A DNA stretch of 64,000 nt from Circinella minor (taxonomy: Eukaryota; Mucoromycota; Mucoromycetes; Mucorales; Lichtheimiaceae). Shown in pieces: positions 1 through 11,216 of this stretch; the stretch's first letter is position 1; every line of letters starts with the position of its first letter. The notes below the pieces were generated by a model, which saw only the letters and a program-made list of their open reading frames with translations, had not been told where the DNA came from and searched no databases. A program made the translations under genes and the position numbers. The stretch covers positions 281,667 to 345,666 of the forward strand of contig JAEPRB010000016.1 of assembly GCA_016758965.1 (NCBI GenBank). Reading direction: 5' to 3'.

Positions 1-2555
1 AGAAAATTGAAATTTGATAAGCCTGGAACTTATGATGTTTCCGTACAGTATGGACCCAAGAATGCATATACTGTTCGTTACACCGTGGTTAAGGTAAAGA
101 TTTTTTTGTAGCACTTTGAATCGATCCTTTTTCTCCCACTAGATCTATAATTTCCAGAAAAACTCACGCGACTTCACGTTACATTACAATAGCCAAAGAA
201 ACCAAAGAAAAAGGCCAAAAATGCAATTTTATTTATCGCCGATGGGTGTAACGTAGGAGTAAGTAATTTTTTTTGTGGTAATCTGTAATGAAAGAACTTG
301 ATGTACACTTTATCTTGTTTTTCTTAATTAAGTTATTCTTTCTTTATTTGGATAAAACTAACATTCTGAAAAAAAAAATTTAAAAAAAAGATGATAGCAG
401 CCGTCAGAGCCATTACCAAGAAGCATACATCTGGAAAATACCATGAAATGCTATCTTTTGAGGATTTCGATCAATTGGGTCATGTTATGACTCAATCTGT
501 GGACAGCTTAGTGACGGATTCAGCAAATTCTGCTTCTGCATATTCAACTGGTCACAAGTCCTCTTCAGCTGCCTTGGGAGTTTATGCAGATTCATCAGAA
601 TCACCATTTGATGATCCAAAAGTAGAACTTATCACTGAACTGATTCGCCGTCGTCAACCTAAAAAAGGTAATATTATATACTATATATCAATAGCAACAG
701 ATAGTACACAGCAATGATAGCAGAGAAAAAAAAATCGATATACGAAAAATAACAATTATTTGTTTTTTTTTTCTCTTTTTTTTGTAGCCATTGGTGTTGT
801 CTCTACTGCTGCTGGTCATGACGCTACTCCAGCTGCATTCTATGTTCACACACGTGATCGTGATACATCTGCTGAAATTATTGACCAGATTATTAATGGC
901 GTCCAAAATTGGACAGACCCAGGTAATATACTCTTAATCTATTATATAATGAAGTAAAATACCATCACCACTCTTTTTTTTTATATATCTCAGGCACATT
1001 TCTCATTATTATATATATATAAATCCATGTAGTTGCACCTGACGTATGGCTTGGTGGTGGTGCCCAATATTTCCAAGGAGAAGAATCACTTAACGGACAA
1101 AATTATTTGGAAGAATTGAAAAAGAATGGTTATCAAATTGTAATGAACAAAAAAGAACTTAAAAAGTATCATGGTAACGATAAGCTTCTCGGTACATTCC
1201 GCACTAGTCATTTGGATACGTAGGTTTTATTTCATTTAGATATTTTACAGTTTTTTTTCTACTGATTAAAGCACACCGATAACTAATATATACAAAATTT
1301 ATAAAGATGGATCGATCGTAATATGTTTGTCAATAACACCATTGGAAATGGTGCAGCACCAGATTTAAGCGGTAATGATGCATTAGGGTCTGATCAACCA
1401 GGACTAACAGATATGACTCTCAAGGCACTTGAAGTTTTAAAAAAACGTGGTGGTGACAATGGATTTTTTCTCATGGCAGAAGCTGCTTCTGTGGATAAAC
1501 AGGTAATTATATTAGTTATTACTACTTTTACACTTTTTTTATCATTCGCTCATCTTCCTTCAACAATTTTATATTTGTATTAGTTGCATGGGCTGGACTT
1601 CCCCCGTGCATTTGCCGATTTGATAGAAATGGAAATTACGATCAAAAAGACAGTAGAATGGCTTAAGGTAATACATAGATGTTTTGTTGTTCAAAAAACC
1701 ACGAAAAAAAACTAATAGTATATCTTTATTTATATAGAAAAATGATGAGTACGAAGATACGTTGATTCTCTTTACCGCTGATCATGCTCATGGCTTTGAC
1801 GTGTATGGATCAGTTGATCAATCCTATATTACAAAGCACGCTTCTTCTGACGATCGTAAGCGTAGCGCTGTTGGCCTTTACCAAGACTCTGGTTGGCCAT
1901 CCTATGATGATAAAGATGGAGACGGTTTTCCTGATGATTGGGTAAAAATATGAATAATGATTATGTATGAATGTTTTATTTCCGTTGCTAATCATCAGCA
2001 CCATAACATTTTTTATATAACATTTTAGACACCCAATATTGTTCTTGCCGCAGGTACTAATAATGGTCCTGATCACTTTGAAGCATGGAAGTTAGCTCAT
2101 AATGGACCACGAAAAGCAGCTGTCGCAAACGACCATGATATTTACATTGGAAATGTTGAAGATCCAGCTGGACACTATGGTGGTAAGTAGAAAAAGTTTT
2201 CTTATTTCTTATTTACAAATTATATTAATGACAACAACTTATGTTTATTTGTTCAACATGCATTTTATAGATGGTATAAAGTGGAATGGAAATTTGCCTG
2301 TAACTGAAAGTGTCGATTCTCATACAATGACTGATGTGTTCATTTATGCTAATGGTATAGTTTGCTATATTTTTTTGTTCATTTTCTCAACATATTCTCG
2401 AAACATTTGTATGAACAAGATATACTAATTACAATTAAAATAAAAATTTTGGTTTACTAGGGCCTGGATCTGACTTTTTCCGTAAAACAATTGATAACTG
2501 GCAAGTTTTCTTTGGTATAACGGAAGCACTAGATCTCCAGAGATCGCGAGAGTAG
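1..2555 (+). CDS. Alkaline phosphatase, 5'-truncated by window edge
   Basis: This is a metal-dependent phosphomonoesterase of the E. coli PhoA superfamily. Eleven exons join in frame: 1-93, 193-258, 391-667, 788-922, 1033-1219, 1307-1502, 1584-1667, 1738-1941, 2029-2182, 2271-2354 and 2461-2555, giving 524 residues with the start missing. Visible catalytic elements are the nucleophile motif TDSANSAS (Ser97 of the partial protein), FIADGCNVG where PhoA has its first metal-binding Asp, the EAASVDKQLH block carrying Glu, Asp and His ligands, TADHAHGF, and DSHTMTDV with the last His ligand. The full metal-ligand set therefore looks intact. Ahead of the catalytic domain is a beta-rich segment (about residues 1-31) and a Lys/Pro linker, which suggests an N-terminal accessory domain continuing off the window. 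The missing N-terminus would be expected to carry a signal peptide or membrane anchor, but that cannot be seen. An AATAAA lies about 110 nt after the stop. Confidence 0.93.
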
Positions 2556-3230
2556 AAGAAAAAACCATCAGTTAATCCTTGATTCCTATTACTATTTAAT
2601 TATTATATATATGGACTTATTTTGTAACAATTACTGTTTTTTATTCAATAATATGTATTTTAGTAATAAAGTATGAATATATAACAATGTCAACTCTTTT
2701 TTGTGCTATCGTAACCAAAGGCAATAACAGTGAAGTCTCCACCTTCTGCTTCTCTTATAATGATATATTAAGAGATGGTAGATCATGGGAAAAATAAAAC
2801 CTTAAACCCATGTTTTTCATTTGTCTTCTTTGAAGGGGTTCGAAAAATTTGGTACAACTTTTTTTTTTCGCTTTGGCTCACCTGTCTATGATTATGATTT
2901 ATCGAGGAAATGATAATATAAATATTAGCATATTTCTTCCAGAGAAAATTTGAAGTGATGTTAATGATTCAAAAAAAAAAATTACATATTAAGTTATTTG
3001 TTTGTTATAATTGAGAGTATGTGAAAATCTTTTCAACATATACTTTTATATTTAAACAAGTTATCTCATGTTTCCAAAATTTCGTCATCGCGAATCCATT
3101 TCTGTTTTACAACCCTATAGCTCTAACATGACTTGGAAGCATGATCAATTACAAAAATGACCACGTATATATGTTTACAAAAAAAATTATTTTCTTGTCT
3201 TTTTGTTTCTTTTCTAGTATTTAGGTTTTA
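2556..3230. other. Intergenic, phosphatase 3' end and P450 promoter
   Basis: This AT-rich spacer lies between two genes on the same strand. It holds the presumed 3' UTR of the phosphatase and the promoter of the P450. I see no ORF with recognisable content and no RNA gene. Confidence 0.6.
2665..2670 (+). terminator. Polyadenylation signal of the alkaline phosphatase gene
   Basis: An exact AATAAA hexamer lies 110 nt downstream of the TAG stop at 2553-2555, a usual distance for a fungal poly(A) signal. In DNA this AT-rich a chance match is possible. Confidence 0.45.
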
Positions 3231-5061
3231 ATGTTATTTCCTTCTGCTTTAGCGAATACATTTTCCTCCCTCTGGAGTCAAGATGGGGATATTGTGCCAA
3301 CATCTTCAACTTCGTCTATACGACAAAAAGAAGCATTTATTACTTGTATTAGAAAACGACGACATCTGTTAGTAGCAGCAGCAATTTTCGTCATTGTTTC
3401 CAGTTTGTACAAATTACGCAAAAGAATATCACAGAAACAGCGACGAACAGAAAAAGTAAAACTGATTTCCGGAACACTTCCTTGTGTGGGCCATCTTTTG
3501 GAATTATATAATGAACCTGATACACTCATCAATCGCGGCAAGCATGAAGCAGGACCCATTTTTTGTATCAAAGTTGGGAATATGGATGTCTATGTACTTA
3601 CTGGTTCTTTAATTCAAGAGATGCTTCATTCCCCTAGACGATTTAATGGTTATGCAGGATTTCAAATTATAATGCCCATTGAACGTGCATTAAAAATTTC
3701 ATATGAGCATAAATTTAAAATTTCTCCACCTAACCCTCGTGACAAGGACCCAGGTAATCATAATTTCATTCGTAACCCTTTTCTCACGGTAAAAAAAAAA
3801 TCAATAGCAGCTTTGCATATTTTTTGATGGTTCTCATAAAAATAAAATGGATGTAATTTATGTAGTTGGCTATACTGTCAGAGAAAACTTCAAACCTTAC
3901 AACCTAGGAGTGTTCTCCACCCGTATTCAACAAGGACTAGACCACGCTCTTGATGATCTTCAAGAACTTGATCTTAAACCAAGGGAAAAAAAGATAATAA
4001 ACTTGAAAGATACCGTTTCTTGGATAGTATCACAAGTTTCATGCCTGTGTCTGGCAGGTACTCATGTTGGATTCAACAAAGAGCTAGTATATACAATGAC
4101 TCGTCTTGCTCCGAAAATATCGAAAGCTGCTCTAATACTTTCATTTTTTCCTAATTGGATTGCAGAAAGGATTATACGACGGTGTATTTCGCTGGAAAAG
4201 GAGTTGGATGTCATAATGGATTTACTGGTACCTGAGCTGGAAAAAATGCAACAGACTGGTGGATATAATCAACAACACGAACAAAGTTTTATTTCAATGG
4301 CATTAAATATACCACCGAAATCCAATGGCGAGTCCCGTACACCGAAAGAAATTGCTATAGCATTTACAAAAGTTGCATTGGGCAGTATTGATACCACCAG
4401 AGACATTGTTATTTTTATTTTATATGAGCTTGCTTACAATCCAGCATTGGTACAAGAGTTGCGCACTGAAATTAAAAAGTTAGACGAACGAACACCAGAA
4501 AAAGTCAACGACATTCGGCTTCTGGATTCAATTTTACGTGAAGTGCTTCGATTCAAAGCTATTTCATTGACATTGCTTCATAAAACAACACAGGACGTGA
4601 CTTTAGCACCATCAACTTCGTCGTCATCATATGAAAAAAAAATTATTCCTCGCAACAGCCTGGTAATTGCTGCAATAAATGATGCACACACCGATCCTAC
4701 TGTTATGACCGAAACCTCTTCATCTCATAGAATGACCAGTATCGATAGTAATGGATTTACGTATACACCCTTACAACTAAACCAGTTTGATCCTTACCGC
4801 TATATGCATACAACTGACGACAATAATAAATGGGAAAGCACTTCTATTGGACCGGAACTACTCACCTTTGGATTATCTGCACATGCTTGTCCAGGAAGAT
4901 ATTTTGCTGCCTTTCAAGTAAAATACATTGTGGCAGAATTAATCATGCGGTACAATATTAGTTCTACCATCAATTCGGACAAAAGGCCGAAGGATCGTCA
5001 ATTTCTGGGGTTAACACGTACACCTCCTGATATTCCATTGGTTTTTGAAAGATTTAATTAA
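3231..5061 (+). CDS. Cytochrome P450 monooxygenase
   Basis: This is a haem-thiolate monooxygenase expected on the ER membrane. Two exons, 3231-3753 and 3866-5061, join in frame (phase 1, 112-nt intron) to give 572 residues. The donor gtaatc at 3754 is chosen because the later possible donor at 3789 would break the frame. After about 45 polar residues comes a single hydrophobic anchor (about 46-63), which is an unusually long N-terminal lead. The I helix has GSIDTT, the K helix has the ExxR motif EVLR, then FDPYRY, and the haem loop FGLSAHACPGR has its Cys ligand at residue 516. Both the I-helix motif and the haem loop carry Ser where Gly is usual. The CPGR form resembles the ascomycete ent-kaurene oxidase group. 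The substrate cannot be read from sequence and no biosynthetic partners lie nearby. An AATAAA lies about 140 nt after the stop. Confidence 0.9.
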
Positions 5062-5201
5062 GAACATGGTTTATTTATATTTATATATCGATATAGGGTT
5101 TTTTTTTTGTTTCAGGTGTAAAACATTAATTTGTAAGCTGCAAAAAGTGGTCGCTCTAAACATAGAAACATGTATAGTAGACTAAAAAAAATATTGTTGG
5201 G

Positions 5202-5207
5202 AATAAA
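5202..5207 (+). terminator. Candidate polyadenylation signal of the P450 gene
   Basis: An AATAAA hexamer lies about 140 nt after the TAA stop at 5059-5061. It is positioned as expected, but the hexamer is common by chance in this AT-rich DNA. Confidence 0.35.
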
Positions 5208-7885
5208 AATAGAAACATACATATAAACTTCTTTAATAGGCCTTTCCGTAGCAAAAATATATGTATAAAAAAAAAGGTGTATAACTACTAGTCTACACCA
5301 ACAAATTTATAAGACAGACCGGCATAATATATACTTACAAAAAATTAGTTTGTTTCTCGAGCTAACAGGAACTAAAAAGTAGCATCTAAACTAAATTTAC
5401 TATGAGGCCCAAATAATTATAACATTTATGATACATACATCTTGTACTATTATTAGTAAGCTCTTTATTAATTAATTATACTTTTTCCAGCCATTGTCGC
5501 TATTCACAAATGCCTATTAGATATAACGAAATTGTCTACACATCGAAACTGCATGGACAACGTACTCTTATAGTAATTCCCCATGTTTCAAAACACGGCA
5601 AAACTAGCTTTAGTACTTTCGGAAGAACAGTTGTTCCGCTGCACTATAAATCGTATGACTAAATACGGTGCGATTCACCGAACTTCTTTTTCTGCCACGA
5701 AACGATGATCTGGTAGGTATACCTCATAAGGAGATGGTAAGTCTTGATTCATGCATCGCTTTATATACTCTAATAATAGTAAGCAATGTGTAGATCGATA
5801 GCTACGTTGGTACCTAAAAGCTTTATTCACAACTGACCGATTCGAACAAATAGTGGCTATACTTCTTGATATATATATTATCCAATGAAAAAATCAGTAA
5901 TATTGATACCGTGTATTATAATTGATCGAGTGACAGCATACGTTATAATTACAACAAGAAGCATAACAACTATAAGATTATTTTACTGTCGCTTGAATAC
6001 ATATATTGAACAGATCAGTTTCCTCTTGCATTCAAGTATATGACAACACTCCTAGATATTTAGACATATTTAGCGGCGATACAAATAACACCAGATCATC
6101 TTTTTGATTTTCCGTCCTTATCAATTGTCTGCTTCAAAAAAAATCTATGCCGACATTCCTGTTTTATAAAAAAAAAATTAAAAAATGGCGCCATTATTCC
6201 TTGATCATATTAAGCGGGTATTGTGGCCCTTGATTTGCTGAATTGGTTATCAAATCTTAAAAGATTATATTGAAAAATGAGTCAAACTGGTACACACAGC
6301 AAACAAATTAGTAATAAACCTTCTTTCTCACTGTACAACTCGATGTCAAAACAAGACGAAATTAAATATATGTATATAGTATATATATATGTCTACCATC
6401 ATTTTTATTGAATTCTCAATAATACATAGATTGGCTTATTTATGTATATATGAGAATATGTAATCTGCCTTATTTATATATAGCCATGATCTAAAATAGA
6501 CTACAGCACTATTCTCAAAGTTAATGTGGTGTAATGAATCTTATTAACTATTTCTCATTATTTACTGTTCTGAAATTAGCAGGTAAAATTTCAGATGATT
6601 CACTGTTAGAAATAAATGCTGCCAATAGATAGTGATCATGTTTTACTTGCCTCCCTTATAACATTACATTGCATCATTTTAATGGTAGCAAACCAACCTT
6701 GTTCACCAAATTAAGGTGCATAAAGTTTGAGTCATCGAGATATATCGTTTACGGAGCGGATTTCATATTTCAAACTTCGACTATATTATCAGTCAGTAAA
6801 ATGGTTCCATACTAATATGCAGAAAACCTCAAAAGCCCTTTTTATGTTTTAGTACATAATGAAAGGTGAGACACATAGAAGCTTTCCAAAAGTTTTCATT
6901 ATTCACTGCTATAGACGCCTGAAGAAAAGTGTGGGGTGTGAACTTGAGCCACCTTGTATTCAATTGTATTGATTTAACACATGGCAATGATAATTTGATG
7001 TTTTTCTGTTTTCTTGTCTGGTGATAGACAATAGTTATTAACAAAAGAAGCTCTTTAAAGAAGCTCTTTATTCAAGAGTAAGAGTCATGGTGTTATGTAC
7101 TTTTTGATCGTTACACAGTGAAAAAAATTAAAGTTCAGCTTTAATAAGCAATCCAGCATTTTCTCATGGCATTCTTAAAATTTTTTAGATGAGTCGTGAC
7201 GAAGACGTAAATCTTTAGTTTATTGCTTGTTTATTGAGATTCTTGATGAATGAATTGGTTGGCGGATATTAATAAATAAGCCAAGACCAGTACATAATTT
7301 GGTAATACTGTATGTAACATAGACAGTTACTAAATAGGTCATCTACGATTGTGAAAGGAAAAATGATGCGTACATAATCCTGTTTTGCAAAAAAACAAAA
7401 GTGATTCACAACTGCGTGGGTACAGCAGAATCAGGAAAAAAACAGTATCACAAACAAAAAATTGATTTTTCCGCGCTTATCGCCAGCAGTTTCAAGTAGT
7501 TGGCAGCAGCAAAATAAATAAGGGAAAGAAAGAAATCTATATAGCTATCGTCTGGGTGTTATTTCTACATTTTCAAAACTTGGACTAAGATCACAACAAA
7601 AAAAAAATTGATATTCATACATTTCTAATCTCTCATAACCCCACTCCACTTTTCTCCATTTTATTTATTAACGAGGGAATAAAAAAAATGTCAATTAAAT
7701 AGAAAATATTTTCTCATCATATGGGTAGAATTCACGTGGGTAAAAGTATAATGAGGAAAAAGGATGCAAGAAATCATAAAAAAAAAGTTTGAAAACAAAG
7801 TTACGCAAGAGTGGAGGGTAATTCGGTACTGTTAGCCGGCTAAAGTATCTGACTAATATTCGGCCGTCATTTGCGAAAGTTTTTG

Positions 7886-7890
7886 ATTGG
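7886..7890 (-). promoter_or_regulatory. CCAAT box upstream of ALA synthase
   Basis: ATTGG, in the context TGATTGGC (GCCAATCA on the other strand), lies about 150 bp before the ALA synthase start codon. This is a good NF-Y/HAP complex core with its favoured flanks. It is known that yeast HEM1 is controlled by the HAP complex; control here is inferred. Confidence 0.4.
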
Positions 7891-8041
7891 CGCTCATACG
7901 GAAAAAAAATTTGGTACCCCGGTCATGTTTTGTTAAAAAGCATCGCCTCTTTTAGTAAAGAGAAAAGCCCCCTCTTTTCTTTTCACACCCACCTTCTATT
8001 CTTCTCTTCCCCCCCACTCTTATTTTCTATATACTTTGGTC

Positions 8042-10064
8042 ATGGAATTTGCTCTTTCACAAGCCAAAAAGACGTGTCCATTCTTACACGTTACTTCTAC
8101 ATCGTCTCTTCGCAGACTCTCCACTTTACCTGCTGGTGCAAAGAAGAGCAATGCCTTGCTCAACAAGGCTCAACAATGTCCCGTCATGAGTAAAGCAATG
8201 GAAGCTCAAAATACTACTACTCCTGCTGCTACTCAACAAACTCGTACTATTTCTACTTCCCGTTCCTCATTCCAAAAGCCTACTGCTTCTGTTAAGGCTA
8301 AGGCTTTAGAGAATACCGAGTCTGGTAATTTTTTATAATTTTTATTAATAATTTTTAAAACAATAACAAAAAAAAGCCATTTATTTCTGCTTTGCCACCT
8401 CAGAGTTTTACATATCCTAACAACGAAATACCATGACAACAACAAAAATTATATATAGTTGCTATTCCATCCAAGACACCTTTTGCTGCTACAGCTACAG
8501 CTACACCAACACTTGAAAAGCCTGTTTCTCTCAACACTAACGCTAAGCATTTTGATTATGAATCGTTTTATAATCATGAACTTGAGAAGAAGCACAAGGA
8601 TAAGAGTTATCGTTATTTCAACAACATCAATCGTTTGGCTCAAAAATTCCCTCGCGCACATACATCGCGTGTTCAGGATGAAGTAACTGTTTGGTGTGCT
8701 AATGACTATTTGGGTATGGGAAGGAATCCTGTATTGACCGAAACTATGAAGTATGTATCGTTTTTATCAATTCAGTATTGCACAAAAAAATGAGAGTGAT
8801 AAAAAAAAAGAAACAAATTTAAAGATAAAAGTTTAAAATACTTACTCTATTTTATTATTACCTTTTATTTAGACGAACTTTGGATCGTTATGGTGCTGGC
8901 GCTGGTGGTACGCGGAACATTGCCGGTAATGCCGATCTTCATCTTCGACTAGAATCCGAATTGGCGGATTTGCATCATAAAGAAGGAGCACTTGTGTTCT
9001 CCTCATGCTACGTGGCAAATGATGCTACATTAGCAACTCTTGCTAGTAAGCTTCCTGGTTGTGTCATTTTCTCGGATCAATTGAACCATGCTTCAATGAT
9101 TCAAGGTATGCGCCACTCTGGTGCTCAAAAGAAGATTTTCCGCCACAACGATATGACCCATTTGGAAGAATTGTTGCAATCTGTTGATCCTGCTACACCC
9201 AAGATTATTGCTTTTGAATCTGTCTATTCAATGTGTGGTTCCATTGGACCGATTCATGAAATTGTCGATTTGGCTAAGAAGTATGGTGCTATTACATTTT
9301 TGGATGAAGTACATGCTGTCGGTATGTACGGCCCGCGCGGTGCAGGCGTTGCCGAACATCTTGACTTTGAATTAAACGCTGCTCATCCTACTATGGGCAA
9401 TGGCTCAATTGTGGATGAAATCGACATTATTACCGGTACATTGGGCAAGGCTTATGGTTGTGTCGGTGGTTATATTGCTGGTTCGGCTTCATTTGTTGAT
9501 ATGATCCGTTCTTATGCTCCTGGTTTCATCTTTACTACCTCTCTTCCACCAGCCGTTGTTTCTGGTGCTATGGAATCTGTCAAGTACTTGAAGGTCTCCA
9601 ACACGGAACGTCAAATGCAACAGATCAACACCCGTGTAGTCAAATCGCGTTTGGCTGAATTGGGTATTCCTGTGGTTCCCAACCCTTCGCACATTGTGCC
9701 TGTTCTTTTGGGTGATGCCGCTTCTGCCAAACTTGCTTCTGATGAACTTTTGTCTGAACATGGTATTTATGTCCAAAGTATCAATTATCCTACTGTTCCT
9801 GTTGGTGAAGAACGTCTTCGTATTACCCCTACTCCTGGTCATAACCAAGATATGATTGACCATCTTGTTCACTCTTTGGAAACTATTTGGAGCCGTTATA
9901 GTTTCCGTCGTGTCAATGATTGGGTCGCTGAAGGTGGTCGTGCTGGTGTTGGTATGGCCCAACCTCCTCAGGTCGAACCTCTCTGGACTAATGGTCAGCT
10001 TGGTTTGGATAATGTCGTTCAAGAGCCCAAGGCTGTCAAGCAATCGTCTTCGACTGTTGCTTAA
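8042..10064 (+). CDS. 5-aminolevulinate synthase, mitochondrial
   Basis: This PLP enzyme condenses glycine with succinyl-CoA to 5-aminolevulinate, the first step of haem synthesis, in the mitochondrial matrix. Three exons, 8042-8324, 8459-8750 and 8873-10064, give 588 residues. The ATG at 8042 is the first in frame; upstream DNA is pyrimidine-rich leader. The N-terminus is rich in Ser, Arg and Lys with few acids, fitting an import presequence, and carries two Cys-Pro haem regulatory motifs at Cys12-Pro13 and Cys46-Pro47. Catalytic-domain landmarks are [43 protein letters not shown] and the PLP Schiff-base lysine in TGTLGKAYG (Lys384). The family match is very strong. The Cys-Pro motifs suggest haem feedback on import or stability, as known for animal ALAS1. 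An AATAAA follows about 90 nt after the stop. Confidence 0.97.
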
Positions 10065-11216
10065 ATATATTGAATAAGCAAAAAAAAAAATTGCTATATT
10101 ACAGTTAATTTCTCTCTACTATTGTTTTTTTCTGTTATCACGAGAGAAAGATGAATAAAAATCATTAGTGCGTTTTATTGCTATCTTATTACTATACTTA
10201 TTACAATGACTTTTTTACAACTTGGCAATTGAGTTAATTAATGTCCTACATTATAATTTTAAACAAAGAATAAATGTGAAGTGGATAATGCAGGAACATT
10301 AATATCTGCTGATCAGCTGTCACTTAGACAATTGATCCAAATCTTCAACCAATTATGATTCAATGTTTATACATAGCTGTATATATACCAGATATGTATA
10401 CGTATTTACAAAGTAGGTCGTGCTTTCGAGAAGCCAAAAAAAAAACAAGAATATGTATTATGAGAAGAGAAGATGTTTCACAGCATTTTATATGCATGCA
10501 GCAACATCCATTACTTCCGATGACAAGTCCTCCTTATCTCATTGGTTTCAGTTCTTCAGAATAAGCTTTGCTGTAATTTAACACCAACATACGAGAGAAG
10601 AGGAGCAAATCAATATTTATATTTCTCATCTGATACTGAAAACGTGTCTGTGATTAGACTGTTTTGTTGAACAGTACTGAGATTCCTGGCATCGTAAATA
10701 ATAACAAACCATGCTTTTACTGTACCTATCTGGTCTTTTTTTTCTCATTACTTTATATGATACCTAATAGTTTTAACAGTAATCATTACAGACGTTCTTG
10801 GAGGTGCTCACAACCATGTCATATAATAATAATAAATAATTAACGTATTTGCCTTTATTAATAACATACTATTAGCTCTCTAGAGTACCAAATCAATTAC
10901 TTTTGAAAGCACAAGTATGAGTGTGCAACGTTTTTGTATACTAATTATGTATCAAACAAAATTTGTAGCAAAACTAATAAGTTACAAAGAAAAAGTTGTA
11001 CATAGGTACACAATATTATAATTATATATATTTAAAAGTTATAGGATTATCATAATATTCGTATTTTACATGTTAATGTTGCATTATAATAAAAAATAAT
11101 TTTCTATAGGTATAGATGTAGTGAATCGGTAAATTGCTAAATATTTTTTTTTTTTTGTATTTCGGTGCACTTATAGTACTATGTATTAAAAATAAATATA
11201 CAAACGAGTAATCTTT
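10065..11216. other. Convergent intergenic region
   Basis: This spacer separates the 3' ends of the ALA synthase (+) and the permease (-). It contains short AT-rich reading frames only. I see no conserved protein, RNA gene or repeat pair in it. Confidence 0.55.
10154..10159 (+). terminator. Candidate polyadenylation signal of ALA synthase
   Basis: An AATAAA hexamer lies about 90 nt downstream of the TAA stop of the ALA synthase gene. It is placed as expected for a 3' end signal. Confidence 0.4.

Larger units (their letters stand above)
5062..8041. other. Long intergenic region, no gene recognised
   Basis: This is almost 3 kb between the P450 and the haem synthase. The part from about 5480 to 5850 is less AT-rich than its surroundings, but neither strand gives a readable protein or tRNA-like fold. 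A 13-nt unit starting AAGAAGCTC is repeated twice in tandem at 7046-7071. The last 100 bases before the start codon at 8042 are strongly pyrimidine-rich on the + strand, a common 5' UTR feature of well-expressed fungal genes. Confidence 0.55.

Noticed and set aside
3754..3827. Continuation of the first P450 exon to a stop at 3827
   Set aside because: It would end the protein before the catalytic domain; the gtaatc donor at 3754 gives an in-frame join to the second exon.
5480..5850. Less AT-rich block suspected to be an RNA gene or decayed ORF
   Set aside because: No cloverleaf, snRNA motif or continuous protein reading was found on either strand.
6829..7044. Minus-strand 71-residue frame suspected to be transposase-derived
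   Set aside because: No motif or flanking repeats support it; the similarity was only impressionistic.
9489..10043. 184-residue open frame on the minus strand inside the ALA synthase gene
   Set aside because: It lies exactly antisense to the conserved catalytic exon and has no recognisable domain; codon bias of the real gene leaves the opposite frame open.
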